Below, piece after piece: positions 25,691-34,002 of a stretch of DNA of 35,918 nucleotides (the first letter of the stretch is position 1; each line of letters begins with the position of its first letter). A program made the position numbers and the translations under genes. The notes below the pieces were generated by a model. It made no database searches, was not told where the DNA came from, and was given only the letters and a program-made list of their open reading frames with translations. Source of the stretch: an uncultured beta proteobacterium (GTDB lineage Bacteria; Pseudomonadota; Gammaproteobacteria; Burkholderiales; Burkholderiaceae_C); the NCBI GenBank assembly GCA_903897925.1, contig CAIUDG010000124.1:1-35918 (forward strand), written 5' to 3'.

Positions 25691-27079
25691 TTAACGTCGC
25701 CCGACCGTGCACACCTGGTGCTCAAAATCACCGCCCAGGAACTCCACCTGATCTGGCTGCACCGCGGCAATTTTCATGGGCGGCTTGAGATTCAGCGTCT
25801 TGGAGGCGGCGGCATAGTCGTCCCAGACAATCCGGTCTTCCATCACGCGCGCGTCAACCATGCCCTTGCCGGTAGCAAACCGGATCTGACCAGCGACGGC
25901 ACGGTATTGAACAATCAGCGCCGGTTCCTTGCACTTATAGCCAATCAGCCGGTCTGGCACCGGTGGCGGATCGGCATTGACCATGGCATAGCCGATCCAG
26001 CCAGCAAGCAGCATAAACACGCCCAGCGCGACCACCACGCGGTAGTCCCGGTCGGGTTTGACTTCCTGCGGCACCGGTGCGGTGGACCCGGTGGCTTCCG
26101 CGGCTGCAGTTGCAGTTGCAGTTGCAGTTGCAGTTGCATGCTGGACTTCATTGCGCTCTGACGGCGATACGGCAAACGCCACGGCGCCAGGACTGTGCAG
26201 TGCGGCAGAACCCGGCTCCGGTGCCTGCAGCGTTTGCGGCACCGACAGCAAGGTTGCGGTAGCTGGCAGCGCCTGCTGCAACACCTGTTCTTGCGCTGCC
26301 TGTTCTTGCGACACCTGTTCTCGCGCTACCTGCTCCTGCCGGCCACCGGCAAAAATCTGGTAGAGGGACGGCGGACGCGCCAGGTCCTGCACCCGCGCCC
26401 GGTTGCTCAGAACAATGCGACTGGTCTGCACCACAAACGCCGCCGCCAGCAAGGGCAACACAAAATGGGACATCGATGAATCGGCGGAAAACACGCCACC
26501 GAACACCGGATCGTCAATCAGCAGGCCGCCGGCCACGCCACCGAGAACGGCGGCACCGATCCAGAGAAATACCGGAAACATGTCCAGCAGCTTGGACACA
26601 TACAGGCTGCCGAACATCAAAATTGGCATGCTCAACAGCAAGCCCAGAACCAGCATCTGAAAATTGTTCTGGCTGACCGCCGACAAGGCCAGCACGTTGT
26701 CCAAACTCATAATGAGATCGGCCAGCACGATGGTCTTGGCAGCCTCCATCACATTGCGCCCGGGCTCCAGCGTTTCCTCATAGATCGGCTTGGGGTCGAC
26801 GTTGTCAACAATCAATCCGACCGAGATTTTCAGCAGCAGCAGCCCGCCCACCAGCTTGATCAGCGGCAACTGCATCGCCAGCGTGGCTACCGAGGTGAGC
26901 AGCAAACGCGCCAGCAAGGCACCCGCGATGCCAAGCAACATCACCCGGGTTTGCTGGCGCTTGGGCAGCGAACGACAAACCAGCGCAATCACAATGGCGT
27001 TGTCACCGCTCAACAAAATGTCGACCAGCAAGACACCCAGAATGACGTTGAAGGAAATGAGAGAGGGATCAGCGTCCAT
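25691..27079 (-). CDS. TerC/YjbE-family membrane protein with extra C-terminal extension
   Basis: A 462-residue inner-membrane protein. Residues 1-225 form a complete TerC core with its acidic signatures ILLSGDNAIVIAL (Asp26) and ADLIMSLDNVLALSAV (Asp127). Family members in other bacteria are linked to manganese export and metal homeostasis, so a similar role is possible. The unusual part is after the core: a Gln/Glu-rich stretch (EQVAREQVSQEQAAQEQV), an Ala/Pro-rich linker with an Ala-Thr run encoded by a hexamer repeat, a further membrane segment (VVVALGVFMLLAGWIGYAMV, about 348-367) and an unrecognised 95-residue domain with two Cys (383 and 457). Typical TerC-core proteins end near 220-240 residues. 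It lies 28 nt after hflC. Confidence 0.85.
   Translation of the reverse strand: MDADPSLISFNVILGVLLVDILLSGDNAIVIALVCRSLPKRQQTRVMLLGIAGALLARLLLTSVATLAMQLPLIKLVGGLLLLKISVGLIVDNVDPKPIYEETLEPGRNVMEAAKTIVLADLIMSLDNVLALSAVSQNNFQMLVLGLLLSMPILMFGSLYVSKLLDMFPVFLWIGAAVLGGVAGGLLIDDPVFGGVFSADSSMSHFVLPLLAAAFVVQTSRIVLSNRARVQDLARPPSLYQIFAGGRQEQVAREQVSQEQAAQEQVLQQALPATATLLSVPQTLQAPEPGSAALHSPGAVAFAVSPSERNEVQHATATATATATAAAEATGSTAPVPQEVKPDRDYRVVVALGVFMLLAGWIGYAMVNADPPPVPDRLIGYKCKEPALIVQYRAVAGQIRFATGKGMVDARVMEDRIVWDDYAAASKTLNLKPPMKIAAVQPDQVEFLGGDFEHQVCTVGRR
26106..26135. repeat. GCAGTT hexanucleotide tandem repeat inside the terC-like gene
   Basis: Five perfect copies of GCAGTT on the plus strand encode the alternating Thr-Ala run of the linker (about residues 315-325) on the minus strand. 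A copy-number change would add or remove two codons without a frameshift, so only linker length would vary. Confidence 0.85.
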
Positions 27080-27107
27080 AGCGCTTAGTCTTGTGTTTCA
27101 CCCGTGC

Positions 27108-27986
27108 CTACTTCCGTGCGCCACTGCCGGGGCCGGTTTTCAGGTCACGCAAGAACTCGGTTTCCGGTGCCAGAAAGAGCACGGGCCCGGCCTCGGCCAG
27201 GGCCTGGCGGTAGGTTTGCAAGGAGCGGTAAAGGCGGTAGAACTGCGGGTCTTTGCCGAACGCTTCCGCCATGATCTGGTTGGCCTGGGCGTCGCCCTGG
27301 CCACGACTGATCTTGGCGGTGCGCTGGGCATCCGCCAGAATCGCCGACTTTTCCTTGTCGGCCTTGGACTGGATCTGCTGCGCCCACTCGGCACCCTGGG
27401 CACGCAACTCCTTGGCTTCGCGCTGGCGCTCCGACTTCATACGCTCATAAATTGCCTGGCTGGTTTCCAGCGGCAAATCGGCCTTGCGAAAGCGCACCTC
27501 GGAAACCTCGACGCCCAGCGACTTGGCCTTGGCCAGCACTTCGGCCTGAATCCGGGCCACGATGACGGTACGCTGCGGCGACAGCAAGGCCGGCAGATTC
27601 ACCTGGCCCAGCTCCTTGCGCAGCGACGAACTGACCAGCTGACCAATTTGCGCATTGGCCTGGTCCGGCGTACGCAGCGATTGGTAAAACTGCAACGGGT
27701 CCGTGATGCGGTAGCGCGCATAGGTCTGCACCTCAATGCGCTTCTGGTCGCCCAGAATAACCTGCTCCAGCGGCGGCTCCAGCAACAGCTCGCGGCTGTC
27801 GTACAGAATTACCGAGTCCACCAGGGGCAGCTTGAAATTCAGGCCGGGGGTGTTGACCATGCCAATCGGCGCACCGAGTCGAATGATCAGCGCCTGTTCG
27901 GTTTCCGAAACCACATACGTGGCCACCGAAATCAGCCACAGCAGCGCCAACGCCCCCAAGGTGGCAATCACCGTATTGCGCTTCAT
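27108..27986 (-). CDS. hflC: HflC, SPFH-domain membrane protein
   Basis: A 292-residue SPFH/band-7 protein that, with HflK, forms the large membrane complex that surrounds and modulates the FtsH protease. One N-terminal membrane segment (VIATLGALALLWLISVATYV) is followed by the band-7 domain (YVVSETEQALIIRLGAPIGM, GLNFKLPLVDSVILYDSR) and a long helical stretch with EMA/REA-type sequence (SERQREAKELRAQGAEWAQQ). FGKDPQFYRLYRSLQTYR near the C-terminus is typical of HflC. The ATG at 27986 overlaps the hflK stop by 4 nt. Length is normal. Confidence 0.94.
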   Translation of the reverse strand: MKRNTVIATLGALALLWLISVATYVVSETEQALIIRLGAPIGMVNTPGLNFKLPLVDSVILYDSRELLLEPPLEQVILGDQKRIEVQTYARYRITDPLQFYQSLRTPDQANAQIGQLVSSSLRKELGQVNLPALLSPQRTVIVARIQAEVLAKAKSLGVEVSEVRFRKADLPLETSQAIYERMKSERQREAKELRAQGAEWAQQIQSKADKEKSAILADAQRTAKISRGQGDAQANQIMAEAFGKDPQFYRLYRSLQTYRQALAEAGPVLFLAPETEFLRDLKTGPGSGARK

Positions 27987-29035
27987 CGTGCCGACTCCTT
28001 GGCTGCAGGCTTGTCACCCAGATTCATATAGGGCACCACCGAGGCCGCGCCCTTGCCGGTGGTGTCCACGATCACCTTGGTTGCCTTGCGCAACAGTTCG
28101 TCAGTGCTGTCCATGTACATGCGCCAGGCCGTCACGTCCTTGGCCTTGGCGTAGCTGCTATAGACCGACAAAAAGCCCTTGGCGTCACCCTCGGCGAGCT
28201 TGACCGCCTGCTCCTTGTAGCCCTCGGCTTCCTGCGTAATCTTGGACGCCTCACCCCGCGCGCGTGGCAGGGCATCATTGGCATACGACTCGGCATCGTT
28301 GCGTGCCCGCTCCTGGTCGGCACGCGCACGTTGCACGTCATTGAAAGCGTCAATCACCGCTGCCGGCGGGTCCACCCGCTGCAATTGCACTTGCGACACA
28401 AAGATGCCGGCATTTTCCTGGTCCAGCAGGCTTTGCATCAGTTCCCGGGTTTCATCCGCGATCTGCTGGCGCTTGTCCGACATCGCCGACTGGATCGGGG
28501 TCCGGCCAATCACTTCGCGCAAAGCACTTTCCGCCGTGATGCGAACCGAATTTTCCGGATTTTTGACGCGAAACAGAAACTGCTTGGCGTTCTTGATTTT
28601 CCAGAACACCGCACACTCGGCTTCGACAATGTTTTCATCACCCGTCAGCATCTGGCGCTGGTGCGAATCTTCGTTGGACAGCGTGGTCCCGGTGCTGCTA
28701 CGCGCCACGCCCAGCTGCAGCTGGTTCATCTGTGTCACCTTGGGCAGCAGCACGGTCTCGAACGGCATCGGCCAGTGGTAATGCAGGCCCGGATCGACCG
28801 TTTCCTGGTACTTTCCAAAGCGCAACACCACCCCCTGCTCGTCCGGCTGCACCTTGTAAATGCCGGAGTTGACCCACACCACGGCGATGCACGCCGCCAC
28901 CAGCACGCCACCGCGCCCGCCCAGACCAAACAAGGTCGCGTGGTAGTCAAACCAGGCCTTCAGCTGGCGCAACTTGGATTCGGTGATCGCAGGCACGCCT
29001 GGGTCGGATACAGAGGAGGAGTTTTCGTTTTCCAT
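27983..29035 (-). CDS. hflK: HflK, SPFH-domain membrane protein
   Basis: A 350-residue partner of HflC. After a short N-terminal cytoplasmic region and one membrane span (GVLVAACIAVVWVNSGIYKV), the band-7 domain carries QPDEQGVVLRFGKYQETVDP and GLHYHWPMPFETVLLPKV. Next come ESALREVIGRTPIQSAM and a long charged helix (FNDVQRARADQERARNDAES). The Gly/Asn-rich N-terminus of many HflK proteins is missing, so this is a short form. In many betaproteobacteria hflKC lies next to hfq-hflX; here it is 23 nt downstream of uppP and no hfq or hflX is in the window. AGGAGGAG lies a few nt ahead of the ATG. Confidence 0.92.
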   Translation of the reverse strand: MENENSSSVSDPGVPAITESKLRQLKAWFDYHATLFGLGGRGGVLVAACIAVVWVNSGIYKVQPDEQGVVLRFGKYQETVDPGLHYHWPMPFETVLLPKVTQMNQLQLGVARSSTGTTLSNEDSHQRQMLTGDENIVEAECAVFWKIKNAKQFLFRVKNPENSVRITAESALREVIGRTPIQSAMSDKRQQIADETRELMQSLLDQENAGIFVSQVQLQRVDPPAAVIDAFNDVQRARADQERARNDAESYANDALPRARGEASKITQEAEGYKEQAVKLAEGDAKGFLSVYSSYAKAKDVTAWRMYMDSTDELLRKATKVIVDTTGKGAASVVPYMNLGDKPAAKESAR

Positions 29036-29058
29036 GACTTTTTATGCAATGCGCCGGG

Positions 29059-29931
29059 TCAGGCCAGCCACCCCAGAGACAGGGCCAGCAACAGGAAAAT
29101 TCCCAAGCCGGCGCGGTAGGCAACAAACAGCCAGGTCGAGAAGCGTTCCAAAAAGCGCATCAGACCCCAAATGGCGGCAAATGCCGAGACACTGCCAACC
29201 AGCAAACCAAAACCCAAATGCTGCCAGGCCTCCAGCGGAATCTGCGCATGGATCAGCACCCAGACCTCTTTCAGGCCGGCCAGCGCAATGGCCGGCAAGC
29301 CCAGCAAAAACGAAAACCGCGCGGCATCTTCCCGGCGGAAATTCAGAAACAGCGCGCCGGTCAGGGTTGAACCGGAACGCGACACCCCCGGCACCAGCGC
29401 GCCGACCTGTGCCAGTCCAACAATCAGGGCGTCGCGCAGCTTCATGTCCTCCACCCGGCGCACATGGGAGCAGACCAGCTCCGACCAGGCCAGCAAGCCG
29501 GCCATCACCAGCGAAGCCACGGCAATCACCTGCAGCCCACGGAACTGCGTGTTGCAAGCGTTCAGATGCCCGGAAATCAGCAGGCCAACCACACCAATCG
29601 GTATCGTCGCCAGCACAATGCCGACCGCCAGGCGAAACGTGGGAGAACGGTAATTGCGCTCCTGCACGGCCTGCACGGTACCCTGCAGCAAATCGCGCAC
29701 GTCCTTGTAAAAGTAGGACAGCACAGCGGCCAAGGCCGCCATTTGCATCACCGCAGAAAAGGCCGAACCCGGGTCGGTCCAGCCCAAAAAGGCCGGGACC
29801 ACCCGCATATGGGCGGTCGACGAGATCGGCAGCAGTTCGGTGATGCCCTGCACCAGGCCCAACACACCAATTTGCAGATAACTCAGGGAGGCAAATCCAA
29901 TATCAATGCCATTGCTACAGGCTGCAGACAA
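29059..29931 (-). CDS. uppP: Undecaprenyl-diphosphatase (UppP/BacA family)
   Basis: A roughly 290-residue multi-span membrane phosphatase that converts undecaprenyl diphosphate to the monophosphate carrier for reuse. The two family motifs are present: LVQGITELLPISSTAHMRVV near residue 30 (Glu residues and the SS-T-x-H box) and PGVSRSGSTLTGALFLNF near 190 (Arg-Ser-Gly). The STAHMRVVPAFLGW form differs from the E. coli BacA STGHLIL form. No ATG is available; I chose TTG at 29931 because AAGGA lies 7 nt upstream. TTG at 29937 is in frame but only 1 nt from that site. It starts a tightly packed uppP-hflK-hflC-terC run, 58 nt after rimO. Confidence 0.91.
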   Translation of the reverse strand: MSAACSNGIDIGFASLSYLQIGVLGLVQGITELLPISSTAHMRVVPAFLGWTDPGSAFSAVMQMAALAAVLSYFYKDVRDLLQGTVQAVQERNYRSPTFRLAVGIVLATIPIGVVGLLISGHLNACNTQFRGLQVIAVASLVMAGLLAWSELVCSHVRRVEDMKLRDALIVGLAQVGALVPGVSRSGSTLTGALFLNFRREDAARFSFLLGLPAIALAGLKEVWVLIHAQIPLEAWQHLGFGLLVGSVSAFAAIWGLMRFLERFSTWLFVAYRAGLGIFLLLALSLGWLA

Positions 29932-29962
29932 TTTCAATTCCTTTCAAAGCAAGCGGATGGTA

Positions 29963-29980
29963 GCGGCAATTTTTTGCCGC
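29963..29980. other. Perfect short hairpin between rimO and uppP
   Basis: GCGGCAA-TTTT-TTGCCGC forms a 7-bp perfect stem with a 4-nt loop. It lies 16-33 nt past the rimO stop in the transcription direction. There is no T-run after the stem on the minus strand, so it is not a classical terminator; a pause or attenuator is possible. Confidence 0.5.
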
Positions 29981-29995
29981 ACCGTTAAAGCGCAC

Positions 29996-31399
29996 TTAAA
30001 TGGGCTGGGCCAGCAAATCATGGCCTTGCGCACTGACGATGCGGGCCCGGGTGAATTCACCCACCTTCAGCGTCTTGCTGATTTTTTCCGGCGGCAGCAG
30101 CCGGACGATGCCGTCGATTTCCGGCGCGTCGGCATAGCTGCGGCCAACGCCGCCCTTTTTACCCAAGCCGGGCGCCGAATCCACCAGCACCTGCATCACG
30201 GCGCCGACCCGGCGCTGCAAGCGCTGTGCCGACACGCGTTCGGCCACTTCCATGAAGCGGATGCGGCGCTCTTCGCGCAACGCTGCCGGCAACATGCCTG
30301 GCAAGGCATTGGCGGCCGCACCGTCCACCGGGCTGTAGGCGAAACAACCGGCCCGGTCAATCTCAGCGGCTTCGACAAAATCGAGCAAATGCTGAAACTC
30401 TGCTTCGGTTTCCCCCGGGAATCCGGCAATAAAGGTGCTGCGAATTACCAGTTCCGGGCAGGCAGCACGCCACTGTTGAATGCGCTCCAGATTTTTTTCG
30501 CCGCTGGCCGGGCGCTTCATGCGCCGCAGCACGTCGGGATGGCTGTGCTGCAGGGGTACGTCCAGGTACGGCAGGATGGCGCCGCTGGCCATCAGCGGCA
30601 GGATGTCATCGACACTCGGGTAGGGATACACATAGTGCAAGCGGACCCAGGCACCAAAGGGTTGGGCCAGCTCGCCCAGCGCCTGCACCAGTTCCAGCAT
30701 GCGCGTCTTGACCGGCTTGCCGTCCCAGAAGCCGGTGCGGTACTTCACATCGACGCCATAGGCCGATGTGTCCTGGCTGATCACCAGCAATTCCTTAACG
30801 CCACCTTCCAGCAGCGCACGCGCCTCGCTAAGCACGTCGCCCACCGGGCGCGACACCAGGTCGCCGCGCATCGACGGAATGATGCAGAAGGTGCAACGGT
30901 GGTTGCAACCCTCGCTGATCTTCAGGTAGGCGTAGTGCCTGGGCGTGAGCTTGATGCCAGCAATACCAAACGCATTCGGCACCAGGTCAACAAACGGGTC
31001 ATGCGGCTTGGGCAGGTGGGCATGGACTGCGTCCATCACCTCTTGCGTGGCGTGCGGGCCAGTAACCGCCAGCACCTTGGGATGCATGCTGCGCACCATA
31101 TTGCTGCCGTCGGCGCCGGTTTTGGCACCCAGGCAACCGGTAACGATGACGCGACCATTTTCGGCCAACGCTTCGCCAATGGTGTCCAGGCTTTCCTTGA
31201 CGGCATCGTCAATAAAACCGCAGGTGTTGACGATCACCAGATCGGCACCCTGGAAGGTTTTGGAGGTCTGATAGCCCTGCGCGCTGAGTTGCGTGAGGAT
31301 CAGTTCAGAGTCGGTCAGCGCCTTGGGACAGCCCAGGCTGACGAATCCGACGGTGGGTGGATGGGGGGTGCTGCCAGTAGGCACAGTTGCGTCGCTCAT
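29996..31399 (-). CDS. rimO: Ribosomal protein S12 methylthiotransferase RimO
   Basis: A 467-residue radical-SAM enzyme that adds a methylthio group to an Asp of ribosomal protein S12. The N-terminal UPF0004 domain holds three cluster Cys (C24 in [14 protein letters not shown]60 in [11 protein letters not shown]89 in VTGCLGAK). The radical-SAM CxxxCxxC is at 165-172 ([18 protein letters not shown]), and a C-terminal TRAM domain (about 395-467) ends the protein. [12 protein letters not shown] distinguishes RimO from MiaB. Length is normal. It lies 41 nt after phaR, an arrangement I associate with Burkholderiales. Confidence 0.95.
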   Translation of the reverse strand: MSDATVPTGSTPHPPTVGFVSLGCPKALTDSELILTQLSAQGYQTSKTFQGADLVIVNTCGFIDDAVKESLDTIGEALAENGRVIVTGCLGAKTGADGSNMVRSMHPKVLAVTGPHATQEVMDAVHAHLPKPHDPFVDLVPNAFGIAGIKLTPRHYAYLKISEGCNHRCTFCIIPSMRGDLVSRPVGDVLSEARALLEGGVKELLVISQDTSAYGVDVKYRTGFWDGKPVKTRMLELVQALGELAQPFGAWVRLHYVYPYPSVDDILPLMASGAILPYLDVPLQHSHPDVLRRMKRPASGEKNLERIQQWRAACPELVIRSTFIAGFPGETEAEFQHLLDFVEAAEIDRAGCFAYSPVDGAAANALPGMLPAALREERRIRFMEVAERVSAQRLQRRVGAVMQVLVDSAPGLGKKGGVGRSYADAPEIDGIVRLLPPEKISKTLKVGEFTRARIVSAQGHDLLAQPI

Positions 31400-31440
31400 G
31401 CCGCAATTGTCCCAGCATTTGGCACACTATCGGCAGGCGG

Positions 31441-31890
31441 CTAACGTTTTATGCCAAACGTGCCCAGAAACTGCTCGGTTTGCTTTTGCATCTGCTCCTG
31501 CATCTGGGTGAACATATTGTTGTTCATGACACCCTTGACCATCGGCACCTGCATATCCATCAGCGCCTGCATATTTTTTTCAAGATAGCCGCCCATGAAG
31601 CCCTGCATGGCATGGCCATAGAAGCGAATAATGTGCGACAGCACCGGCGTGGTGAACATCGGCGTGCCGTTGGCTTCCTCTTCCAGAATAATCTGCAACA
31701 GAATGCTGCGCGTCAGATCGTCGCCCGTTTTGGCGTCGCGTACCGCGAACGTCTCGTTGTCCATAACCAGCTGTTTGATCTCTGCCAGGGTGATGTAGCT
31801 GGAGGTATCGGTGTCGTACAGGCGCCGGTTGGGGTACTTTTTGATTACCCGTTCCTTGGGCTGGGCATCTTGGGCGCTGGGTTTTGACAT
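31441..31890 (-). CDS. phaR: Polyhydroxyalkanoate synthesis regulator PhaR
   Basis: A 149-residue DNA-binding regulator that senses polyhydroxyalkanoate granules and represses phasin and PHA genes. The N-terminal PHB/PHA-accumulation DNA-binding domain starts KKYPNRRLYDTDTSSYITLA (17-36), followed by the RDAKTGDDLTRSILLQIILE segment and the second domain (MFTTPVLSHIIRFYGHAMQG). The C-terminus is a short Met/Gln-rich helix (MFTQMQEQMQKQTEQF). It is somewhat shorter than the 180-190 residues of many homologues, lacking part of the Pro/Ala-rich tail. Together with rimO it points to a PHA-storing betaproteobacterium. No PHA synthase gene is in the window. Confidence 0.92.
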   Translation of the reverse strand: MSKPSAQDAQPKERVIKKYPNRRLYDTDTSSYITLAEIKQLVMDNETFAVRDAKTGDDLTRSILLQIILEEEANGTPMFTTPVLSHIIRFYGHAMQGFMGGYLEKNMQALMDMQVPMVKGVMNNNMFTQMQEQMQKQTEQFLGTFGIKR

Positions 31891-31941
31891 AACTGATGGA
31901 TTCCGGATAAAAGAACGCGCAAATAGTTTGCACGTTCGGCG

Positions 31942-31947
31942 ATTTTA
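31942..31947 (-). promoter_or_regulatory. Candidate -10 box for phaR
   Basis: Minus-strand TAAAAT, 52 nt before the phaR ATG, in the 114-nt gap between the chemotaxis gene and phaR. The expected -35 (TGGTCG, 17-nt spacing) is weak. It would drive phaR and perhaps the rimO-uppP-hflKC-terC run. Confidence 0.4.
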
Positions 31948-32004
31948 GGCGCTGCCCCCGGATCCGACCAGCAGGTATTTCCCGGGGTGTGCTTAAAAAA
32001 CGAT

Positions 32005-33645
32005 TCACGCCAGCCCAAGGCCGCCGTTCATCACGCTCCCCACGTGTCCTATTCCGATAGGGACTCTTGTGCGGCTACTGGGGCCGTCACCGGCAGTGCC
32101 GCCCTGACCGAGTTGAAATACCGCCACGGTTTGCACCAACTCGCTGGCTTGCGCCTTGAGACTTCCGGCAGCGGCGGCCATTTGCTCGACCAGCGCGGCA
32201 TTCTGCTGGGTCGCGCGGTCCATCAGATGCACCGCCTCGCCAACCTGCACCACGCCCAAGGACTGCTCGTCACTGGCGGTACTGATCTCACCCACCAGAT
32301 CAGTGACGCGGCGAATCGAATTCACCACCTCGGTCATGGTCGTGCCAGCCTGATCGACCAGTGCGGTGCCCTGCTCCACCCGCTCCACGCTGGCGTGGAT
32401 CAGGCTCTTGATTTCCTTGGCAGCGTCGGCCGAGCGCCCGGCCAGTGAGCGTACCTCACTGGCGACCACGGCAAAACCGCGCCCCTGCTCGCCGGCACGC
32501 GCCGCTTCGACGGCAGCGTTCAGCGCCAGGATGTTGGTCTGAAAAGCAATCCCGTCAATCACGCCGATGATGTCGGCAATGCGGCGCGAAGACGCGTTGA
32601 TGTCCTTCATGGTGTGCACCACCTGACCGACCACTGCGCCGCCCTGCACGGCCACCGCCGAGGCACTGGCAGCCAATTGATTGGCCTGGCGCGCGTTTTC
32701 TGCGTTGTGTCGGACCTGTGCGCTGAGCTGCTCCATGGAAGCCGCCGTCTGCTCCAGTGAACTGGCTTGCTGCTCAGTACGCGCCGAAAGATCGTTATTG
32801 CCGTGGGCGATTTCGGCACTGGCAGTGGCGACACGCTCCGAGCCTTGGCGCACCGCCGTAACGGTTCGGGCCAAATTGCTTTGCATTAATTGCAAGGCAT
32901 TGAGCATGTCGCCAATTTCGTCGCGCGCCCCCATGTCGATGGGGTTGTCCAGTTTGCCTTGCGCCACGTTGCTGGCGATTTCGCAGGCCCGCGCTATGCG
33001 GCGCGCAATGGCACGGCTGAGAAAGACACCGATCAGAACCCCCGCCAACACCATCAACAGCACCCCGGCATAGCTGATCACACTGAACCGCGCCATCGCC
33101 GATTGGATGCCAGCAACGGCGCCGGTCGCACCCGCCTGGTTGACTTCAACCAATTTGCGCAACGCGCCATTGACGTTTTGAAACGCCTGCTCACCGTGGT
33201 CGAGTTCGTCCTTGGTTTCGCTGGTCATATAGGCCCGCGAATTGGTCAGCACGCGCTCGCGGGCCGCGATATAACTTTTCCAGGCACTGGAGAACGCCGC
33301 GTACAGATCCGACTCCTCCTGCGTCGATAGCAGCTTTTCGTATTCGGACCGGGTTTGGGCAATTTCCTGGTCCAGACTCTGAATTGCCTTGTCGAGCTCG
33401 GTCTTGCGGGCTTCGTCCATCGCCATTGCATGCCTGAATACATCGACCCGCATGGCGCTGGTCAGGTTGTTGATCTTGTTCACTTGCACCACACTGGGAA
33501 GCCAGCTGGCATCAATGCGCTGCGCTTGGTCTTCTATGGCAGACATCTGTATTCGTCCGAATAGCCCCTGCATCGCGCCCAATGCGATGACCAGTAAAAA
33601 GCCGCCCAGCAATTTCTGGCCGATTTTGAAATCCGCATATGTCAT
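32005..33645 (-). CDS. Methyl-accepting chemotaxis protein
   Basis: A 546-residue chemoreceptor of the Tsr/Tar-like layout. The first membrane span is at about 10-30. A periplasmic four-helix-bundle sensor (about 31-187) and a second span (188-210) follow. A HAMP domain (211-263) comes next, then the cytoplasmic signalling domain whose conserved tip [20 protein letters not shown] leads into [20 protein letters not shown]. The sensor matches the 4HB_MCP_1 type; its ligand is unknown. There is no CheR-binding pentapeptide at the C-terminus (ends VMNGGLGLA). AGGAGA lies 6 nt before the ATG. It stands alone, with no che genes in the window. Confidence 0.92.
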   Translation of the reverse strand: MTYADFKIGQKLLGGFLLVIALGAMQGLFGRIQMSAIEDQAQRIDASWLPSVVQVNKINNLTSAMRVDVFRHAMAMDEARKTELDKAIQSLDQEIAQTRSEYEKLLSTQEESDLYAAFSSAWKSYIAARERVLTNSRAYMTSETKDELDHGEQAFQNVNGALRKLVEVNQAGATGAVAGIQSAMARFSVISYAGVLLMVLAGVLIGVFLSRAIARRIARACEIASNVAQGKLDNPIDMGARDEIGDMLNALQLMQSNLARTVTAVRQGSERVATASAEIAHGNNDLSARTEQQASSLEQTAASMEQLSAQVRHNAENARQANQLAASASAVAVQGGAVVGQVVHTMKDINASSRRIADIIGVIDGIAFQTNILALNAAVEAARAGEQGRGFAVVASEVRSLAGRSADAAKEIKSLIHASVERVEQGTALVDQAGTTMTEVVNSIRRVTDLVGEISTASDEQSLGVVQVGEAVHLMDRATQQNAALVEQMAAAAGSLKAQASELVQTVAVFQLGQGGTAGDGPSSRTRVPIGIGHVGSVMNGGLGLA

Positions 33646-34002
33646 TTGCCGTCTCCTGTTGTTTTATAGCGGCCGCACCACCCCGCAGCCAGCGCAACCT
33701 CGTTGCGGCGATTTATATCCAATAGACAAAACCGCCGACGGGTCAAAATCATTCTACGGCGCAGCCTGCCAGTACTGTTGCCTATTTCCATACCCAGGAG
33801 CCTGGGCCGTCGCCAATGACCAGGCATGCAGTACTGCGTCTAGAAGTGATGAAGCTATAAAGCCATTGCAACGATACGTGTTCAGCCTATTCGCGGACGC
33901 GGATATTCCGGGTCGATCCAGGCGGCCCGGTACGCTGCGTTGTACCCGACAGTGTCAGTTGTGGGTAGCCCGTACCCGCACCTGACACCTGTCGTGCACC
34001 GC
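33646..34002. other. 357-nt intergenic region between MCP gene and repeat-protein gene
   Basis: No gene is supported here. It holds the upstream region of the chemotaxis gene, where a minus-strand TATAAA lies only about 20 nt before the ATG; I could not find a convincing sigma-28 flagellar promoter. Small inverted repeats are at 33693-33707 (CGCAAC-CTC-GTTGCG) and 33793-33806 (CCCAGG-AG-CCTGGG). The large hairpin after the repeat-protein gene is at 33948-33993. Confidence 0.6.
33948..33993 (-). terminator. Long hairpin just after the repeat-protein stop codon
   Basis: On the minus strand GACAGGTGTCAG pairs with CTGACACTGTC (one bulged G), and GTGCGGGTA pairs with TACCCAC (one bulged C) inside it, around a CGGGC loop. 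The whole structure spans 46 nt and begins 9 nt after the stop codon at 34003-34005. No T-run follows, so it may be a Rho-assisted end, a 3'-end protecting structure or a processed terminator. Confidence 0.6.

Noticed and set aside
26053..26140. Frameshift or pseudogene in the terC-like gene at the repeat
   Set aside because: The frame is open through the hexamer repeat to a stop after a plausible membrane span, so the gene appears intact.
33646..33760. Cyclic-di-GMP riboswitch or sigma-28 promoter before the chemotaxis gene
   Set aside because: I looked for the conserved GEMM core and for the sigma-28 boxes and found no convincing match.
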